The notes beneath the pieces were generated by a model. That model ran no database searches and was not told the origin of the DNA. It worked only from the letters and a program-made list of their open reading frames with translations. From Ostrinia nubilalis (taxonomy: Eukaryota; Arthropoda; Insecta; Lepidoptera; Crambidae), in contig NC_087104.1 of NCBI RefSeq assembly GCF_963855985.1, positions 6,262,001-6,326,000 on the forward strand: a stretch of 64,000 nt of DNA, in the 5' to 3' direction. The position numbers and the translations under genes were made by a program. Below are positions 62,727 through 64,000 of the stretch, in pieces (position 1 is the stretch's first letter; the number at the start of each line of letters is the position of its first letter).

Positions 62727-64000
62727 TGAAAACAAATATTAGGATACATCACATTTATGAATATTATAGTTATTTATTCGAATGATTATGAGTTTCGATC
62801 ATTAGTATAGAAAAATATATGAAAACAAATATTAGTAAAAACTAAGTGTATGATTAGTGATATTATGAATATCAATGATTATGTTTTTAAATAAGTAGGT
62901 TTTAAATTTTTTATGAAGAATGATCATTATGGTATCAAATTGTATGAGAAATATTTTCGGACCTCCAATGATAGGAATTGAAAAGTTATGTAAGAAAATG
63001 CGCTACCATATCAATGTACCTTTGTTTGTCATCTTTCATCCGCTTTGCAATGGAGGAAGTCGAACCTTAACTTCGAACTTCTCCTAGTTATGTTCTTCTG
63101 ATTAATTTCGTTGCGGGTCCAATGACAGTTAACTTTCCCCCGGGAAAAACTTGACCTTCACTGGATAAGCTTTTTTGGCAGTCTGTAGATCCTGGCTATA
63201 CAGGAGTTGCAGCGGTGGGAAAGAGAGGTGGGAATAGTCCCGTATACAGTCGTCCACGATAAACAACCGTCCCGTGTAAAAGCCAGGGAGGCATTACAGC
63301 TCACCCTTCCGGCGGCCTATTGATTTGCCATCGCCGCTTATGTCGAGTCGAGACGCGACTCGTTGCCAACGGGTGAATAGCTCATCTGTTTGAATTACGA
63401 GTTGGAGCAGCTCTTGATATAAATAAGTATGATAATACATGATAGATTACAACAACAGTGTAAAACTTTGAGCGTTAAGTTAAGAAAGATTTTTTCAATG
63501 CCTACGAAAGTTATCTCTAGGCCACTAGACATTATCAGTAATAATGACGTCCTTCCTTTGGTAATGATATTCAAAATCTCCCTACACAGAAATAACCTTG
63601 TCGCTCTATAACCGTCATTTTTTTATTCTGCTTCTGTTTTGTCTCTCACCACTAGAATCACAAGGTTTTAGATTACCGTAAAAGAGCTTTTTATTTCACA
63701 AAATTACGCATTTTGTTGTAAAATAACACCAGTTACATAAAATATGCTGTTTGCTTAAAGCTTTAAATGTCATCGTCTGTACAAGCTCTGCTTTGTGTAA
63801 TTCTTGATTCCTGAAAAGTTCTCGTTGCGTTTCAATAAAAATTTTAACCCTAACAAACATAATAATTACTTAATTAGGTACTAAAAACTATCACAAAACA
63901 TGACGAACAATACAATCCACAGACAACAGTACTACCAACTACGACAGTAAAAGCTCTACCGATCACGATATCACGAATCTAATTGTTACTCTGCTCTTTT
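62727..64000. other. gene-free stretch to window end
   Basis: A dispersed-repeat block (GGCAGTCTGTAGATCCTGGC then CAGGAGTTGCAGCGGTGGGA) lies at 63170-63245 and recurs at 12798, 34549 and 44102. No exon recognised. Confidence 0.45.

Overview
This is a eukaryotic window, most likely from a lepidopteran (moth or butterfly). Reasons: AT-rich sequence, short exons split by small GT-AG introns, three insect-type housekeeping genes with clear Drosophila or human relatives, and a dense load of repeats of the kinds common in moths (tRNA-headed SINEs, RTE-type LINE 3' ends with (GAT)n tails, TA- and TTA/TAA-flanked MITEs). It is not bacterial; there are no operons, CRISPR arrays or rRNA genes.

Layout. 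1-7486 is gene-free and repeat-rich, including a 1.7 kb fold-back element. 7487-20663 (+) is a nine-exon RING/B-box-like/coiled-coil/NHL protein (TRIM-NHL type E3 ligase). Its introns hold LINE and SINE pieces, and its last intron holds a very young, intact Gypsy-type LTR retrotransposon (14408-19814) sitting inside an older Harbinger-like MITE. 24073-26960 (-) is Rab19, complete in four exons. 27364-30273 (+) is PIGK/GPI8, the catalytic subunit of GPI transamidase, complete in seven exons and divergent from Rab19 across 403 bp. 30274-38829 has no intact gene but holds two THAP-domain first-exon pieces and a nest of at least three elements (31962-33722). 38830-44413 (-) carries the last five coding exons of a Golgi-type carbohydrate sulfotransferase (Sulfotransfer_2 family); its membrane-anchor exon was not found. 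44414-64000 has no recognisable gene. It contains SINE and LINE fragments, two 1.1-1.4 kb non-coding TIR elements full of AAGGCC motifs, a perfect 146-bp palindrome, twin MITEs, and a second copy of a modular repeat first seen at 32007.

The host genes are unrelated in function: ubiquitination, vesicle traffic, GPI anchoring and glycan sulfation. Only the Rab19/PIGK pair suggests shared regulation, through a common promoter region. The most interesting material is the layered mobile DNA. Exon boundaries were derived by eye from reading frame and GT-AG signals; no search or alignment was run.
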